Shown: positions 35,076 through 44,882, counted from the stretch's first letter. The stretch: 64,000 bases of DNA from Syntrophomonas sp. UBA5314 (GCA_002410325.1 DHRK01000069.1:13901-77900); one strand, 5' to 3'. Program-made: numbers and translations. The notes: a model not told the origin generated them from the letters alone.

Positions 35076-36239
35076 CTACCTCGCCAACAGCTGGTCCCGC
35101 CTCAGCCTGGGCGCCACCCGCTCGGCCAGCAAGCCATATTGCTCGGCTACATAAGGCCAGAGCATTCTTTTGCCCATTCGTTCCGCGCTTCGTTCCAGGC
35201 CGGCCTGCACCTGCTCATCGTCTAAAACCCTGGTTAAGGCCGCAGCCAGATGGTCCGGTCGGGGAGAAAGGGCCAGAACTCCCCTTTTCCCTCCCTGCAA
35301 CATCTCCAGGGCATATTCGTAAGGGGTGGACACTATGGCCCGTCCACACCCCAGCGCGAAGGCCATGGTTCCGGAAACAGCCTGGTTCATATTGGGATAG
35401 GGACTCAAATAAATGTCGCTCATGCTCAAATAGTCGCCCAGCTCTTCCAGAGACAGAAACCGGTTGACAAAGCTGACCCGCCCCTTCAGATTCAATTCAT
35501 CTATGAGGTTTTTGAGCATATCACGGTAGGATTCCCCTTCCCGTTTTAACAGCATAGGATGGGTTTGTCCGACAATAAGATAATGAACCCGGGGATGCCG
35601 GGTAAGAATCCGGGATATGGCCCTGATTCCGTTTTCCAATCCCTTACCGGGCCCGATCAGGCCGAAGGTGGTTATTATTTTATTTCCTTGCAGGCCGTAT
35701 AACTGCTTCAGGGCCTCCCGGTCCTGTTTGGGGAATACCGGGACTCCATGGTGGATAATGAAGAGCTTCTCAGCCGGAACCGAAAATACCGAGCTTAATA
35801 GGCGGGCGGAGCGGGTGCTCATGCATACCACCGCTGACGCCTGGCCGGCCAATTCCTTTAGAACCCGAAGCTGATTGGTGGAAGGCTGAGGCAATACGGT
35901 ATGGGCCACAACTAGAAAAGGCTTCCTCAAGCGGTTAACCAGGTTTAAAACGTACTCACCATCTGCCCCTCCATAGATTCCGTATTCATGCTGAACAATT
36001 AATAGGTCTATTTCCGGGTTGGTATTTATCAACCGGGCAGTCAGTTCGTAATCCTCAACATGATGCTGCCTGAGCTCCAGGATGACTTCCGCAGGATAAT
36101 CATAAGAGTACTCTTCATCGGATACAGCAGCTATCTGTACTCGACGGCCGCTCAGTTGGAGGTTGTCCCTAAGGTCCTTGGAAAAAGTTGCGATTCCACA
36201 CTGTTTGGGTAAATAGGTCGCCAGATTGAGAATTGACAC
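35076..36239 (-). CDS. GT4-family glycosyltransferase
   Basis: This 387-residue GT-B enzyme starts at GTG 36239 with AAGGAGG about 8 bases upstream; the longer frame from 36311 has no site. The N-terminal domain carries LATYLPKQCGIATFSKDL, which parallels the glycine-rich opening of GT4 enzymes, and LLIVQHEYGIYGG. The C-terminal domain has TFGLIGPGKGLENGIRAI, MSDIYLSPYPNMNQAVSGTM and GCGRAIVSTPYEY, the usual nucleotide-sugar site. Donor and acceptor are not evident, though manC nearby suggests GDP-mannose. It is co-directional with and 4 bases upstream of the (alpha/alpha)6 gene. Confidence 0.9.
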   Translation of the reverse strand: MSILNLATYLPKQCGIATFSKDLRDNLQLSGRRVQIAAVSDEEYSYDYPAEVILELRQHHVEDYELTARLINTNPEIDLLIVQHEYGIYGGADGEYVLNLVNRLRKPFLVVAHTVLPQPSTNQLRVLKELAGQASAVVCMSTRSARLLSSVFSVPAEKLFIIHHGVPVFPKQDREALKQLYGLQGNKIITTFGLIGPGKGLENGIRAISRILTRHPRVHYLIVGQTHPMLLKREGESYRDMLKNLIDELNLKGRVSFVNRFLSLEELGDYLSMSDIYLSPYPNMNQAVSGTMAFALGCGRAIVSTPYEYALEMLQGGKRGVLALSPRPDHLAAALTRVLDDEQVQAGLERSAERMGKRMLWPYVAEQYGLLAERVAPRLRRDQLLAR

Positions 36240-36311
36240 GCTTAAACCTCCTTCCTGTTTGTCCCCGCCTGGCCCTAAAAAGGGGTAAATAAGACCAGGC
36301 CCGAGAATCAT

Positions 36312-36729
36312 CTACTGTCCATCTCTATAAAAAGATTGAAGAATACAGCAAAATCGGTCGGATCAAATCATCATCGCGTTTCGTTTGGCCACAACACTTC
36401 TGGGGATCGATAGACAAGTCAATACTAAAGAAGTGGATGGGAAATATCTTTGTCCTTCGTTGACTAAATACTCCTTGCTTTATTTATACCAGAATTAAGG
36501 ACCGCGCACAAAAAGCCCTTACCACGAATAAGCGCCTCTTCCCCCGTCGTGACAGTTTGTCCTCGCCCTAGCTCCCTATCTCACCGCTATGCTCTTTGGC
36601 ATCGGGTTTTTTGGCCTGCCAAACTTCACTCAGGGGGTTGCGGTTTCCATAGCTGGCGGATTATTGTATATTAATTAAAGATCAGGTCCATTATCGATAG
36701 ATTTGATGAATAGCGGAAAGGGATTGGCT
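36312..36729 (+). other. Intergenic stretch, no gene seen
   Basis: This is the roughly 490-base divergent gap between the GT4 and ktrA starts. I see no ORF, tRNA or clear terminator. It must contain promoters for both directions; a weak plus-strand TTGCGG with a TATTGT-like -10 near 36638-36667 is only suggestive. Confidence 0.4.
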
Positions 36730-37392
36730 ATGAACAAGAAGCAGGTAGCGGTTATTGGCCTCGGGCGGTTCGGCTCCAGCCTGGTTAAGGAACTGAGCGC
36801 CATGGGGCACGAGGTATTGGCCATCGATACCCGGGAAAGCAGGGTAAACGATATGATCGACATCGCCACCCAGGCAGTCGAAGCGGACAGCATGGATGAG
36901 AATGTTCTGAAATCGTTCGGTCTTTCCGACTTTGACGTGGTAGTGGTGGCTATTGGGGAAAACCTTCAGTCCAATGTTTTGACCACCATCATGTTAAAAG
37001 AAATGGGAGTCAGGAGGATTATAGCCAAGGCACAAAACGAACTGCACGGCCGGGTATTGGAAAAACTGGGCGCCGATCTGGTTGTATACCCGGAAAGGGA
37101 TATGGCGGTAAGGGTGGCGCACGCCCTGGTCTCCAACAGCGTCCTCGAATACATCTCCCTATCATCCAATTACAGTATTGTGGAAATGATAACCCCGCGC
37201 GTTTTTGTAGGAAAAACCCTGGCCGAAATGGACCTGCGCAGCAGGTATCAGGTCAACATCATGGCTATAAAGCGGGGTGAAAACATCATCGTCGCCCCGG
37301 GTCCCAATGAACGAATTGCCAATCGGGATTTGCTGGTTATACTGGGGACGACCTGTGACCTCGAAAATCTGGGCAAATTGATCGATGAATAG
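36730..37392 (+). CDS. ktrA: KtrA/TrkA-type potassium-uptake regulatory subunit (RCK)
   Basis: This 220-residue RCK protein has an N-terminal Rossmann fold with VAVIGLGRFGSSLVKEL, the acidic ribose-binding end IDTRE and NVLTTIMLKEMGVRRIIAKA. A C-terminal TrkA-C subdomain (VGKTLAEMDLRSRYQVNIMA) follows. It gates KtrB in response to ATP/ADP, NAD(H) or c-di-AMP in known systems. I chose ATG 36730, preceded by GGAAAGGGA, over the upstream TTG at 36703. It overlaps ktrB by 8 bases. Confidence 0.93.
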   Translation: MNKKQVAVIGLGRFGSSLVKELSAMGHEVLAIDTRESRVNDMIDIATQAVEADSMDENVLKSFGLSDFDVVVVAIGENLQSNVLTTIMLKEMGVRRIIAKAQNELHGRVLEKLGADLVVYPERDMAVRVAHALVSNSVLEYISLSSNYSIVEMITPRVFVGKTLAEMDLRSRYQVNIMAIKRGENIIVAPGPNERIANRDLLVILGTTCDLENLGKLIDE

Positions 37393-38734
37393 GCAGAAAC
37401 TTATGACCAGAGCCAAACTACAACTCAGTCCGCCCAAGTTTCTGGCCTTGAGCTTCTTTTTGCTGATTATGGCCGGAACTCTTTTGCTCTACCTGCCCTG
37501 GGCCACCAGCTCAGGACAAAGCGACCTGTTAACCGCCCTCTTCACCGCAACCTCAGCCGCCTGCGTAACCGGCCTGATCGTCGTTGATACCGCCACCCAC
37601 TGGTCCGTTTTCGGGCAGGTGGTAATACTGCTGCTCATTCAGGTAGGCGGGCTTGGCATCATGTCCTTCGCCGTCTTCTATTCTCTGGTGCTGGGGAAGA
37701 AGATCCAATTCCGGGAGCGCCTGATCATGCAGCAGGCGCTTAACAAAATCGACCCCGGCGGAGTTGTAAACCTGTTCCGCAAACTGCTGCTCTTGGCCTT
37801 TATCTCAGAAGCGGCGGCGGCCTTAGTACTGGCCTGGCACTGGTCCTCCCTGCTGGGCTGGAAAAAAGCGCTCTGGTTCGGAATATTCCATTCCATATCC
37901 GCCTTTAACAATGCCGGGATCGACCTGTGGGGAAGTTTCAAAAGTCTGGCCGCCTTCGTGCATGATCCGGTAGTCAACCTGGTGATTGGCGGGTTGGTAA
38001 TCATAGGGGGGCTGGGTTTTGTGGTAGTCGACGAGCTGTTTGGCCTGGCTACCGGCAAAAAGAAATCGCTCTCCCTGCACAGCCGGGTAGTAGTGTACAC
38101 TACCCTGGTCTTGATTGCGGGCGGCACTCTGATTTTACTGGCCACGGAATACAACCACAGCCTGGCCGGCCTGCCCCTGTCTACCAAATGCCTGGCTTCC
38201 TTCTTTCAATCGATAAGCCCGCGCAGCGCTGGATTTAGCACCATTGATTTTTCCAGTCTATTGCTATCCAGCCAGCTGCTAATAGCCCTTTTGATGGTCA
38301 TCGGCGGCTCCCCCGGGTCGGCCGCCGGAGGAATGAAAACGAGTACCTTCGCCCTGCTGCTGGCCGCTATTCGCAGCCAGATACGGGGTAAAAAAGACAC
38401 CGAAATCCATGGCTATCGCATTGCCCATGAGGATATTTTGAGGGCTTTAACCGTAGCCGCATTATATATCGGGCTGGTCATCACCGTAACCTTTATCCTG
38501 ACCTTAACCGAAGGAGCGGCCCTGATGCCCATCATGTTCGAGGCCTGTTCGGCGGTCGGTACGGTGGGCCTGTCTCTGGGCGCAACCGCCAGTCTGTCCG
38601 TCCCGGGCCAGTTAATCATTGCCGCCGCCATGTTTCTGGGCCGGGTGGGCCCTCTGACCCTGGCCTTTGCCCTGGCCTACAATAAAAAACCGGCCAATTA
38701 TCGTTATCCGGCCGGCAAAGTCATGATCGGGTGA
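37385..38734 (+). CDS. ktrB: KtrB/TrkH-type potassium channel subunit
   Basis: This 449-residue membrane protein has the four M1-P-M2 repeats of the SKT family. The pore loops with their filter glycines are visible: TSAACVTGLIV, FNNAGIDLWG, SPRSAGFSTID and CSAVGTVGLSLG. The N-terminus is short and basic, as in KtrB rather than the longer TrkH. It imports potassium, probably sodium-coupled, with KtrA. No strong ribosome site precedes the ATG, which overlaps the ktrA stop, so translation is probably coupled. It converges on the MATE gene with 22 bases between. Confidence 0.93.
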   Translation: MNRQKLMTRAKLQLSPPKFLALSFFLLIMAGTLLLYLPWATSSGQSDLLTALFTATSAACVTGLIVVDTATHWSVFGQVVILLLIQVGGLGIMSFAVFYSLVLGKKIQFRERLIMQQALNKIDPGGVVNLFRKLLLLAFISEAAAALVLAWHWSSLLGWKKALWFGIFHSISAFNNAGIDLWGSFKSLAAFVHDPVVNLVIGGLVIIGGLGFVVVDELFGLATGKKKSLSLHSRVVVYTTLVLIAGGTLILLATEYNHSLAGLPLSTKCLASFFQSISPRSAGFSTIDFSSLLLSSQLLIALLMVIGGSPGSAAGGMKTSTFALLLAAIRSQIRGKKDTEIHGYRIAHEDILRALTVAALYIGLVITVTFILTLTEGAALMPIMFEACSAVGTVGLSLGATASLSVPGQLIIAAAMFLGRVGPLTLAFALAYNKKPANYRYPAGKVMIG

Positions 38735-38756
38735 GTATTGGTTTGGTTTTACGCTA

Positions 38757-40127
38757 TTAAACCGCAGAACCTAGGGCTGAATGGCTGGCCCTGGTCAAAT
38801 TTCGTACTAATTTCCACAGGATAAAGGCTGAAACAACTGCGCCCAGGGCCGTGGAGCCGGGCTGACACCAATAAACTCCCTGTACGCCGAACGTAGAACC
38901 GAGGAAGATGGCCAACGGGTAGCGTAGCAAAAGTATGCGCACCCCCAGGGTAAACAACGAATAAACCGGTTTTTGCAGGCCTTGAGCCAGACTGAACAGA
39001 GCCAGGTCAATGGGAACCAGAATATGTCCCAGGGCCGCCACCCGTATAGCATAGCTCCCCAGGGCCATCACTTCGCCTTCGGCCCGAAAAGGGAGCATCA
39101 GATAGTGAGGAAATATAATGAAAATCGCCATAATAGGTATGATAAAGGCGGTGGCCATCAATAAAAAGTACTTAACGCCCTTGGCGATTCTTTCAAATTT
39201 TTTCTGGGCGTTGTTATAGGCCATAAACGGAATCAGGGACGCTGCCATACCATTCAAAGGCAAAAGCCCCAGCATTTCCAGCCGGGACATTATATTCCAG
39301 GCACCCACCGCGGCTTCACTGAAAGAAGCCAGCACCCCGTTCAATAACGACAGCCCCAGGGGGCTGACTAAAAAAGTAATTGCCACCAGGGCCCCCAGCC
39401 GGCCGATCTTCCGCCAAAGCAACGGCATTCCCGGCTGCCGTTTAAAAGCCGGCACAACCAGGTTATATTCTTTCAACTTGGCCCGAATATACAGAGCCGA
39501 TAAAAGCTGCCCCAAAAAAGCGGCCAGTGATGCCCCGGCAATACCCATATCCATGACGAACATCAAGAGGGGCGCCAGGATCAGGTTGGCGAAATTGCCC
39601 AGGAGCATACCCTGCATGGGCATCCGGGTATTGCCATGGGACATAAAAACCGCTTCACATACCATGAAATAAGCCATAACGGGGAATCCCAGGATCAGCC
39701 AGAATATATAGCGGTATATCTGGTCCAGCATTAAGCCTTTAGCTCCCATCAGGCCGAATACCAGGTCGGACAGCCGGGGTATGAGCAGCAAAAACAGAGG
39801 CAGTATCAAAAGGAGCAGCAGGGGCAGAGCCGCCCTGGCCAACGCCCCTACTTGACTTTCATCACCGCTGCCCCGGGCATGGCTGATCAGGGTGGCGGTA
39901 CCGACCTGCACCCCTTTGCCCAGCGATAGAGCGATGTAGAACAGCGGTATGGAAAAAGCCTGAGCGGCCAGGGGCACCGGACCCAGCCAGGATATAAAGA
40001 TGGTGTCTATGAAGGCATAGAGATTCTGAAAGAACATCGATATCATGGCTGGAACAGCCAGAGTCAGAATTAACCGGGGAATGGGTCCGCTACCCAGGTC
40101 CACCGTCTTGGCCGCAAAAATCTTCAC
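38757..40127 (-). CDS. MATE-family efflux transporter
   Basis: This 456-residue protein has twelve hydrophobic segments in two MatE repeats, with GPIPRLILTLAVPAMISMFF at the N-terminus and RIDTI/FIDTIFISWLG-type residues in the first helices. It starts at GTG with AGAGG upstream. Its substrate is unknown; MATE pumps export cations, drugs or metabolites with sodium or protons. It lies 53 bases downstream of the molybdenum hydroxylase FAD subunit in the same direction, so it may export a product of that pathway. Confidence 0.92.
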   Translation of the reverse strand: MKIFAAKTVDLGSGPIPRLILTLAVPAMISMFFQNLYAFIDTIFISWLGPVPLAAQAFSIPLFYIALSLGKGVQVGTATLISHARGSGDESQVGALARAALPLLLLLILPLFLLLIPRLSDLVFGLMGAKGLMLDQIYRYIFWLILGFPVMAYFMVCEAVFMSHGNTRMPMQGMLLGNFANLILAPLLMFVMDMGIAGASLAAFLGQLLSALYIRAKLKEYNLVVPAFKRQPGMPLLWRKIGRLGALVAITFLVSPLGLSLLNGVLASFSEAAVGAWNIMSRLEMLGLLPLNGMAASLIPFMAYNNAQKKFERIAKGVKYFLLMATAFIIPIMAIFIIFPHYLMLPFRAEGEVMALGSYAIRVAALGHILVPIDLALFSLAQGLQKPVYSLFTLGVRILLLRYPLAIFLGSTFGVQGVYWCQPGSTALGAVVSAFILWKLVRNLTRASHSALGSAV

Positions 40128-40180
40128 ACTTAATACCTCTTTGTTAGATTGGTCGCTATGATCATTGAAGCCCCGCCGGT

Positions 40181-41014
40181 TTATGCCAGCAGCCGCAACG
40201 GCAGATTGGCCACCAGCATTCTTCTATAGCCGGCGCTGGCCCTGATATCGGATAGGGGCGCAACCAGCCGGGATGCCGCTTCACCATATTCTCTTAAGAC
40301 GGAAGCGGATAATTGGCTCCCCTGCAGCCGGGCGTCGGCTTCCGGGAAACGCATCACGGTTGGACCTACACTGCCCCAGGCAATTCGAGCCTCTTCTATA
40401 TACCGTCCCTGGTTTATTTGCATAAAAACCGCCATGCTGCAGATGGAAATGGCCAGGGCTTGGCGCTGCCCCACCTTGAAATACGAACTCACCGAAGCCT
40501 TGCCGGGCAGCGGGATGATAACCTGCTTGAGTATTTCTCCAGGCTTGAGGTCCACTTGACCCGGTCCCCGGATAAATTCTTCTATCGCTGCCATCCGGCC
40601 GCCCTCCGGGCCGGCCAATGCCACTTGAGCCTGCAGCGCATAAAGCGGCGGCAGGGTGTCTCCGGCCGGTGAAGCGGTGCAAATGTTGCCTCCCATCGTG
40701 CCCATATGCCGTATGGCCGGTGAGCCGACCATGGCCGCCGCCTGGCCCAGGGCTGGAATATGGCGGGTTATTATCGAGCTGTCCATTAACTGCTGATGGC
40801 TGGTCATCGCCCCGACGATGATTTCTGAACCGTTCAACTCTATGTGCCGCAATTCCTCTATTCTTTCCAGAACGAGCACCGGTCTCAGGTCCTTTTTCGT
40901 TGCACGCATTCTTACCAGCAGGTCAGTCCCCCCGGCCATTACCAGCGCGTCTGGGTGCTCCTTCCGGAGCGCCCAGAGCTCTTCCAGGCTGGCCGGCAAC
41001 ATCACCTGTCTCAT
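40181..41014 (-). CDS. Molybdenum hydroxylase FAD-binding subunit (XdhB/CoxM type)
   Basis: This 277-residue flavoprotein subunit carries electrons between the 2Fe-2S subunit and the acceptor. Visible are the FAD pyrophosphate motif ALVMAGGTDLLVRMR, the second motif TMGGNICTASPAGDTLPPL, and the C-terminal CO dehydrogenase flavoprotein domain (RQALAISICSMAVFM). Its ATG overlaps the stop of the iron-sulfur subunit as ATGA. The loop equivalent to the extra 4Fe-4S insertion of some hydroxylases is absent. Confidence 0.93.
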   Translation of the reverse strand: MRQVMLPASLEELWALRKEHPDALVMAGGTDLLVRMRATKKDLRPVLVLERIEELRHIELNGSEIIVGAMTSHQQLMDSSIITRHIPALGQAAAMVGSPAIRHMGTMGGNICTASPAGDTLPPLYALQAQVALAGPEGGRMAAIEEFIRGPGQVDLKPGEILKQVIIPLPGKASVSSYFKVGQRQALAISICSMAVFMQINQGRYIEEARIAWGSVGPTVMRFPEADARLQGSQLSASVLREYGEAASRLVAPLSDIRASAGYRRMLVANLPLRLLA

Positions 41015-41481
41015 GCTTCAGCCCTCATTTCTCCCGCGGCCGCTTCTACCGCATCCACGATCTTCTGATAACCGGTGCAGCGGCACAGGTTGCCCGAAAG
41101 AGCACGCCTTATCTCACCGCGCTCCGGGTTGGGATTACGCTGCAGCAGATCCATTGCCGCAATCACCATGCCCGGGCTGCAAAACCCGCACTGAACTGCT
41201 CCCCGGTTTACAAAGGCCTGCTGGATGGGATGCAGTTCTTCCCCGGCCGACAATCCTTCTACAGTCGTTATAGTACGGCCCTCCAACTGGGCGGCCAGCA
41301 TGAGACAGGACAATTTGCTGACTCCGTCCACCAATATGGAGCAGGCTCCGCATTCACCGGCTCCGCAGCCTTCCTTGCTGCCGGTTAAACCCAGGTCCTC
41401 CCGCAAGAGGTCCACTACCCGGCGATCGGGCCGGGCATCAATTTCAATCTCCCGGCCGTTTAATTTAAATCTGACTAACAC
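41011..41481 (-). CDS. Molybdenum hydroxylase 2Fe-2S subunit (XdhC/CoxS type)
   Basis: This 156-residue subunit has two 2Fe-2S clusters. The plant-type ferredoxin cluster is seen in GCGAGECGACSILVDG followed by a later CLMLA, and the second cluster has CGFCSPGMV plus LCRCTGY. It starts at GTG, overlapping the large-subunit stop by 7 bases, so the three subunits are coupled. It passes electrons from the molybdenum site to FAD. Confidence 0.95.
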   Translation of the reverse strand: MLVRFKLNGREIEIDARPDRRVVDLLREDLGLTGSKEGCGAGECGACSILVDGVSKLSCLMLAAQLEGRTITTVEGLSAGEELHPIQQAFVNRGAVQCGFCSPGMVIAAMDLLQRNPNPERGEIRRALSGNLCRCTGYQKIVDAVEAAAGEMRAEA

Positions 41482-43787
41482 AGACAGCCCTCCTCAGATT
41501 CCTCCCGCAGCGCCAGTAGGACTCTTTCCGCCGTCAGGGGCGCGGTTCCCAGGCTCCGCCCCAGCCCCCGGTAGGCTGCGTTGGCAATAGCGGGCAGGGG
41601 CAGATTAATGCTTATCTCGCCTATCCCCTTCATTCCAAACGGCCCGCTTGCTTCCAGGGTTTCAACCGGCAGGCTGATTAAATCCGGCGTATCCAGGGAG
41701 GTGGGGATAATATAGGTGGCCAGGTTCTTGCTCAAAACCTCCCCCTTATGCAGCCTGAAATCCTCCCACAGGGCATAACCCATTCCCTGAACCACCCCAC
41801 CCTGAATCTGTTGTTCATAAACCTGGGGATTAAGCACCTTCCCGCCGTCGGTACAGGCCAGGTAATCACAAACCGATATTTCTCCAGTCAACTCATCGAT
41901 TTCAATACGCGCCAGGTGGCAGGCAAAGGAAAATATCAGGTGCGGAAAACCCGCCACCTGGATAGCGGAGTTAACAAGAGCGGGGGCTTTATCAACCACC
42001 GGCGCCTTGTAGGCATAAACCGCCAGCCGCTCGGCCTCGGTCATCGCCGCGGCTATTACGGCCAGGGGAATATCTTTACCCGAAGGCAGGTGGCGAACCC
42101 GGCCGGGAAGGAGCATCAGGTCCTCTTGGTGGTAGCCCAACCCCATATTGCAGCTGCGAATCAGTATTCTTTCCTCGATCATGCGGCAGGCGCCCAGCAG
42201 GGCATTGGCGTAAGAAAAAGTGGTCCGGCTGGCCGCCGCTGAGCCGGATGGCAAAGAATTGGCAGTATCCGGCTGCCAGATTTCAAAGGCGTCGGCGGCC
42301 TGTTTCAAAGCCTCACCGGCCACCTGAACATTGGTCGCATTATTGCCCTGGCCCATATCCGCCACCCCGCAATAGATCCGAAACCGGCCATCCGGCAAGA
42401 GTTCAAGTTTGGCGTTGGCGATGTCGGCGATCATCGGGCCATAACCGGTTCCCTGCAGGCCAGCCGCCACCCCCGCCGCTCTTCTTTTGAAAGGCGGGGC
42501 GGCTTTCTCCCATTCCCGTCTGGCGGCCCAGAGGGGATGCTCTCGCACTTTTTGCAAACAGGCCTTGATCCCGGTGCTGTTGCGCATCAATACTCCGCTG
42601 CCTATTTCGTCACCCCGGTCAACGGCGTTTTTCATCCGGAATTCCAGGGGGTCCATACCTATTTTAACCGCCAGCCTATCCATGGCCTGTTCTATCCCGG
42701 CCAGGGCCTGGGTGGCGCCGAATCCCCGAAACGCTCCGCTCACCGGATTGTTGGTATGAACCGCATAGGCTTCGATATAAACATGGTCCACGCGGTAGAC
42801 CCCGGCGGCATGCTCCATGGCCATCTCCAGGATGGGACCGCCCAGGTGGGCGTAAGCCCCGGTGTCCAGAACAATACGGCAGCTAAGGGCGTGCAGGATT
42901 CCGTCGGCCCGGCATCCCAGGCGGTATTGCAGCCGGGCCGGATGCCTTTTGGTAGACGATATAAAGCTCGCCTCCCGGGTGTTCCACATTTTGACCGGCC
43001 GTCCCTGGGAATGAAGGGCGGCCAGACCGAGGTAGGCCTGCACGGTAATGCCGTCTTTGCCTCCAAAACCGCCCCCCAGATAAGGGGCCGCCACCTTGAT
43101 CTTTTCAGGCGCTATGCCCAGCGCGTGGGCCAATTCCATGCGATCCCGAAAGGGGGTCTGGGTGGAAGCCACCACCTCCAAGACGCCTTCCTCATCCATC
43201 CAGGCTACACCGGTTTCGGTTTCCAGATAGGCATGCTCCTGAGCGGGCAGCTCAAACTCGGCTTCGACAAGCGCATAGCAGGCCGCCAGGGCAGCCCGGC
43301 CCTCACCCCGCTCTATAACGCCGCTCAGCAATATGTTTTTGCCGGCTCGCTTTTCATGTAAAACCGGCGCGTCGGGCAGCATTGCCTGCTCCGCATCAAA
43401 TAACGCCGGCAGCTCTTCATACTCGACCTTGATCAGGTCCGCGGCCTCCTGCAGAATCTCCCGGCTTTCGGCCAGGATCAAGGCCAGCGCGTCTCCCCGG
43501 TAGCGGACCTTGTCATCAACCAGCACCGGTTGATCCCCTTCCGGCACGCCCACCCGGTTGCTGCCCTTTACATCCCGGCAGGTTAAAACCGCCCTCACGC
43601 CGGGTATTTGCAGGGCGGGACCCGTATCTATATGCTTGATCAGGGCGTGGGCGTAATCGGAGGTTTTAATGCCAACCCACAGCAGGCCCTCCGGGTACAG
43701 GTCAGCCGCATATTTTTCCTTCCCGGTAATCTTACCGGGAGCGTCGGACCGCGGCAGACTGGTTCCAATAACAACAGGCTCCCTCAT
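41475..43787 (-). CDS. Molybdenum hydroxylase catalytic subunit (xanthine dehydrogenase family)
   Basis: This 770-residue molybdopterin-binding subunit starts at ATG 43787 with GGGGAG 8 bases upstream; the longer frame from 43940 has no site. The molybdenum-cofactor loops include PYLGGGFGGKDG, SGAFRGFGATQA and the catalytic Glu in GMKGIGEISINLPLP. The motif is FRGFG as in xanthine dehydrogenases, not the AYRCSF loop of CO dehydrogenase, so a heterocycle or purine-like substrate is likelier than CO. The specificity-determining residues are not diagnostic enough to name xanthine. GNAT and aminotransferase genes precede it in the same direction. Confidence 0.93.
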   Translation of the reverse strand: MREPVVIGTSLPRSDAPGKITGKEKYAADLYPEGLLWVGIKTSDYAHALIKHIDTGPALQIPGVRAVLTCRDVKGSNRVGVPEGDQPVLVDDKVRYRGDALALILAESREILQEAADLIKVEYEELPALFDAEQAMLPDAPVLHEKRAGKNILLSGVIERGEGRAALAACYALVEAEFELPAQEHAYLETETGVAWMDEEGVLEVVASTQTPFRDRMELAHALGIAPEKIKVAAPYLGGGFGGKDGITVQAYLGLAALHSQGRPVKMWNTREASFISSTKRHPARLQYRLGCRADGILHALSCRIVLDTGAYAHLGGPILEMAMEHAAGVYRVDHVYIEAYAVHTNNPVSGAFRGFGATQALAGIEQAMDRLAVKIGMDPLEFRMKNAVDRGDEIGSGVLMRNSTGIKACLQKVREHPLWAARREWEKAAPPFKRRAAGVAAGLQGTGYGPMIADIANAKLELLPDGRFRIYCGVADMGQGNNATNVQVAGEALKQAADAFEIWQPDTANSLPSGSAAASRTTFSYANALLGACRMIEERILIRSCNMGLGYHQEDLMLLPGRVRHLPSGKDIPLAVIAAAMTEAERLAVYAYKAPVVDKAPALVNSAIQVAGFPHLIFSFACHLARIEIDELTGEISVCDYLACTDGGKVLNPQVYEQQIQGGVVQGMGYALWEDFRLHKGEVLSKNLATYIIPTSLDTPDLISLPVETLEASGPFGMKGIGEISINLPLPAIANAAYRGLGRSLGTAPLTAERVLLALREESEEGCLC

Positions 43788-43845
43788 CTTCCTACTCCCC
43801 TTTTTTGTCAAACACAATAAAATCGAAGTCCTTGAGCCAACTGCT

Positions 43846-44853
43846 TCAAGCCCTAACGGAATTGCGATCCGCCTCGATAATCGCCAGTATCTTTTTAGCC
43901 CGTTCAGGATACAGGTGAATACCGGCCATATTGGGTTCATGCAACAGCTTCTGCATCATCAGCCCGTCGCTGTCAAACCAGCGCGGCAGCACTCCGCCCA
44001 GGAAATACCGGTGTCCGCGCAATATATCGATCGCCGCTCCGTTAGCAGGAGAAGCCAGGTTTATAAACACCTGCAGAACGCAGCAATTCTGAGCTGCCGC
44101 CTCCTTTTCCGCTTGCAGCAGATAATCTTCCAGATCATTTCCCAGTTCACTGATGGTAAAGCGGGCCACCCCGGCTCCGGCGTATATTTCGGTTTGGCCC
44201 CGGGTAGGCGCCGGAGGCAGCGGCTCACCGGCCTCCAGGAAGCTGTGGCCGAAATCATATACCGAATAGATGTAGCGCAGGCTGTCCTCATAGATTTTAG
44301 GCAGGTAAACGGTCTGGGGTGCAATCTTGAAAGTCTTAAACACTAGCAGGGAAGCCACCCGGCCCTGGCTGCTCTGTTCTTTTTGATAGGAAGCGGCCGG
44401 CATCAGGTCCAGTTCAATACCGGTTTCATAGTAGCCCAGCCGCACACCCGCCTTTTGGGTATAAATATGGTTGCAGACCGCTTCCCCCCAGATCTGCTCC
44501 ATCATTTGCGGGTAGACCTCTTCATGGCCATACTGCATGCAGCGGTCCAGGATGCCCTGGTTTCTGCATTCCAGGACTACTATTCCCTGACCTTCCTCGT
44601 AAAGCGCCGGGTTGCTGACGCAGGACCGGTAGACGGCAACCTGCCCAATCACCCGGCCCTCCCCGGTAACGGCGATAATCCTTATCATATCTCCTTTTTG
44701 CTGCTGCTCGATAATGCTGTTTACATCGTAAACTGCTTTGATCGGATACTCGTCTCCGTAGACGCTGCGGTACAGTTCAACTACTCCGGGAGCATCTTCC
44801 GGCAGCATCCTTCTAACCTCAGCAAGCGCTTCCTGGTTTTCAGAGTTATTCAC
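43846..44853 (-). CDS. GNAT-family acyltransferase-like protein
   Basis: This 335-residue protein begins with a GNAT acetyltransferase-like half (VRRMLPEDAPGVVELYRSVYG, then RIIAVTGEGRVIGQVAVY). It continues with a strand-rich second half ending in LRGHRYFLGGVLPRWFDSDG, a second GNAT-like beta bulge. I chose GTG 44853 with GAGGAGGG 6 bases upstream over the ATG at 44880, which has none. Substrate unknown. It shares distant similarity in layout with the C-terminal part of the RsbW-GNAT fusion two genes upstream. Confidence 0.7.
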   Translation of the reverse strand: MNNSENQEALAEVRRMLPEDAPGVVELYRSVYGDEYPIKAVYDVNSIIEQQQKGDMIRIIAVTGEGRVIGQVAVYRSCVSNPALYEEGQGIVVLECRNQGILDRCMQYGHEEVYPQMMEQIWGEAVCNHIYTQKAGVRLGYYETGIELDLMPAASYQKEQSSQGRVASLLVFKTFKIAPQTVYLPKIYEDSLRYIYSVYDFGHSFLEAGEPLPPAPTRGQTEIYAGAGVARFTISELGNDLEDYLLQAEKEAAAQNCCVLQVFINLASPANGAAIDILRGHRYFLGGVLPRWFDSDGLMMQKLLHEPNMAGIHLYPERAKKILAIIEADRNSVRA

Positions 44854-44882
44854 GCCCCAACCCTCCTCAAGCTTGTCCATAT

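Noticed and set aside
42537..43361. Plus-strand 274-codon ORF opposite the molybdenum hydroxylase large subunit
   Set aside because: GC-rich antisense shadow; composition follows the opposite coding frame and there is no ribosome site.
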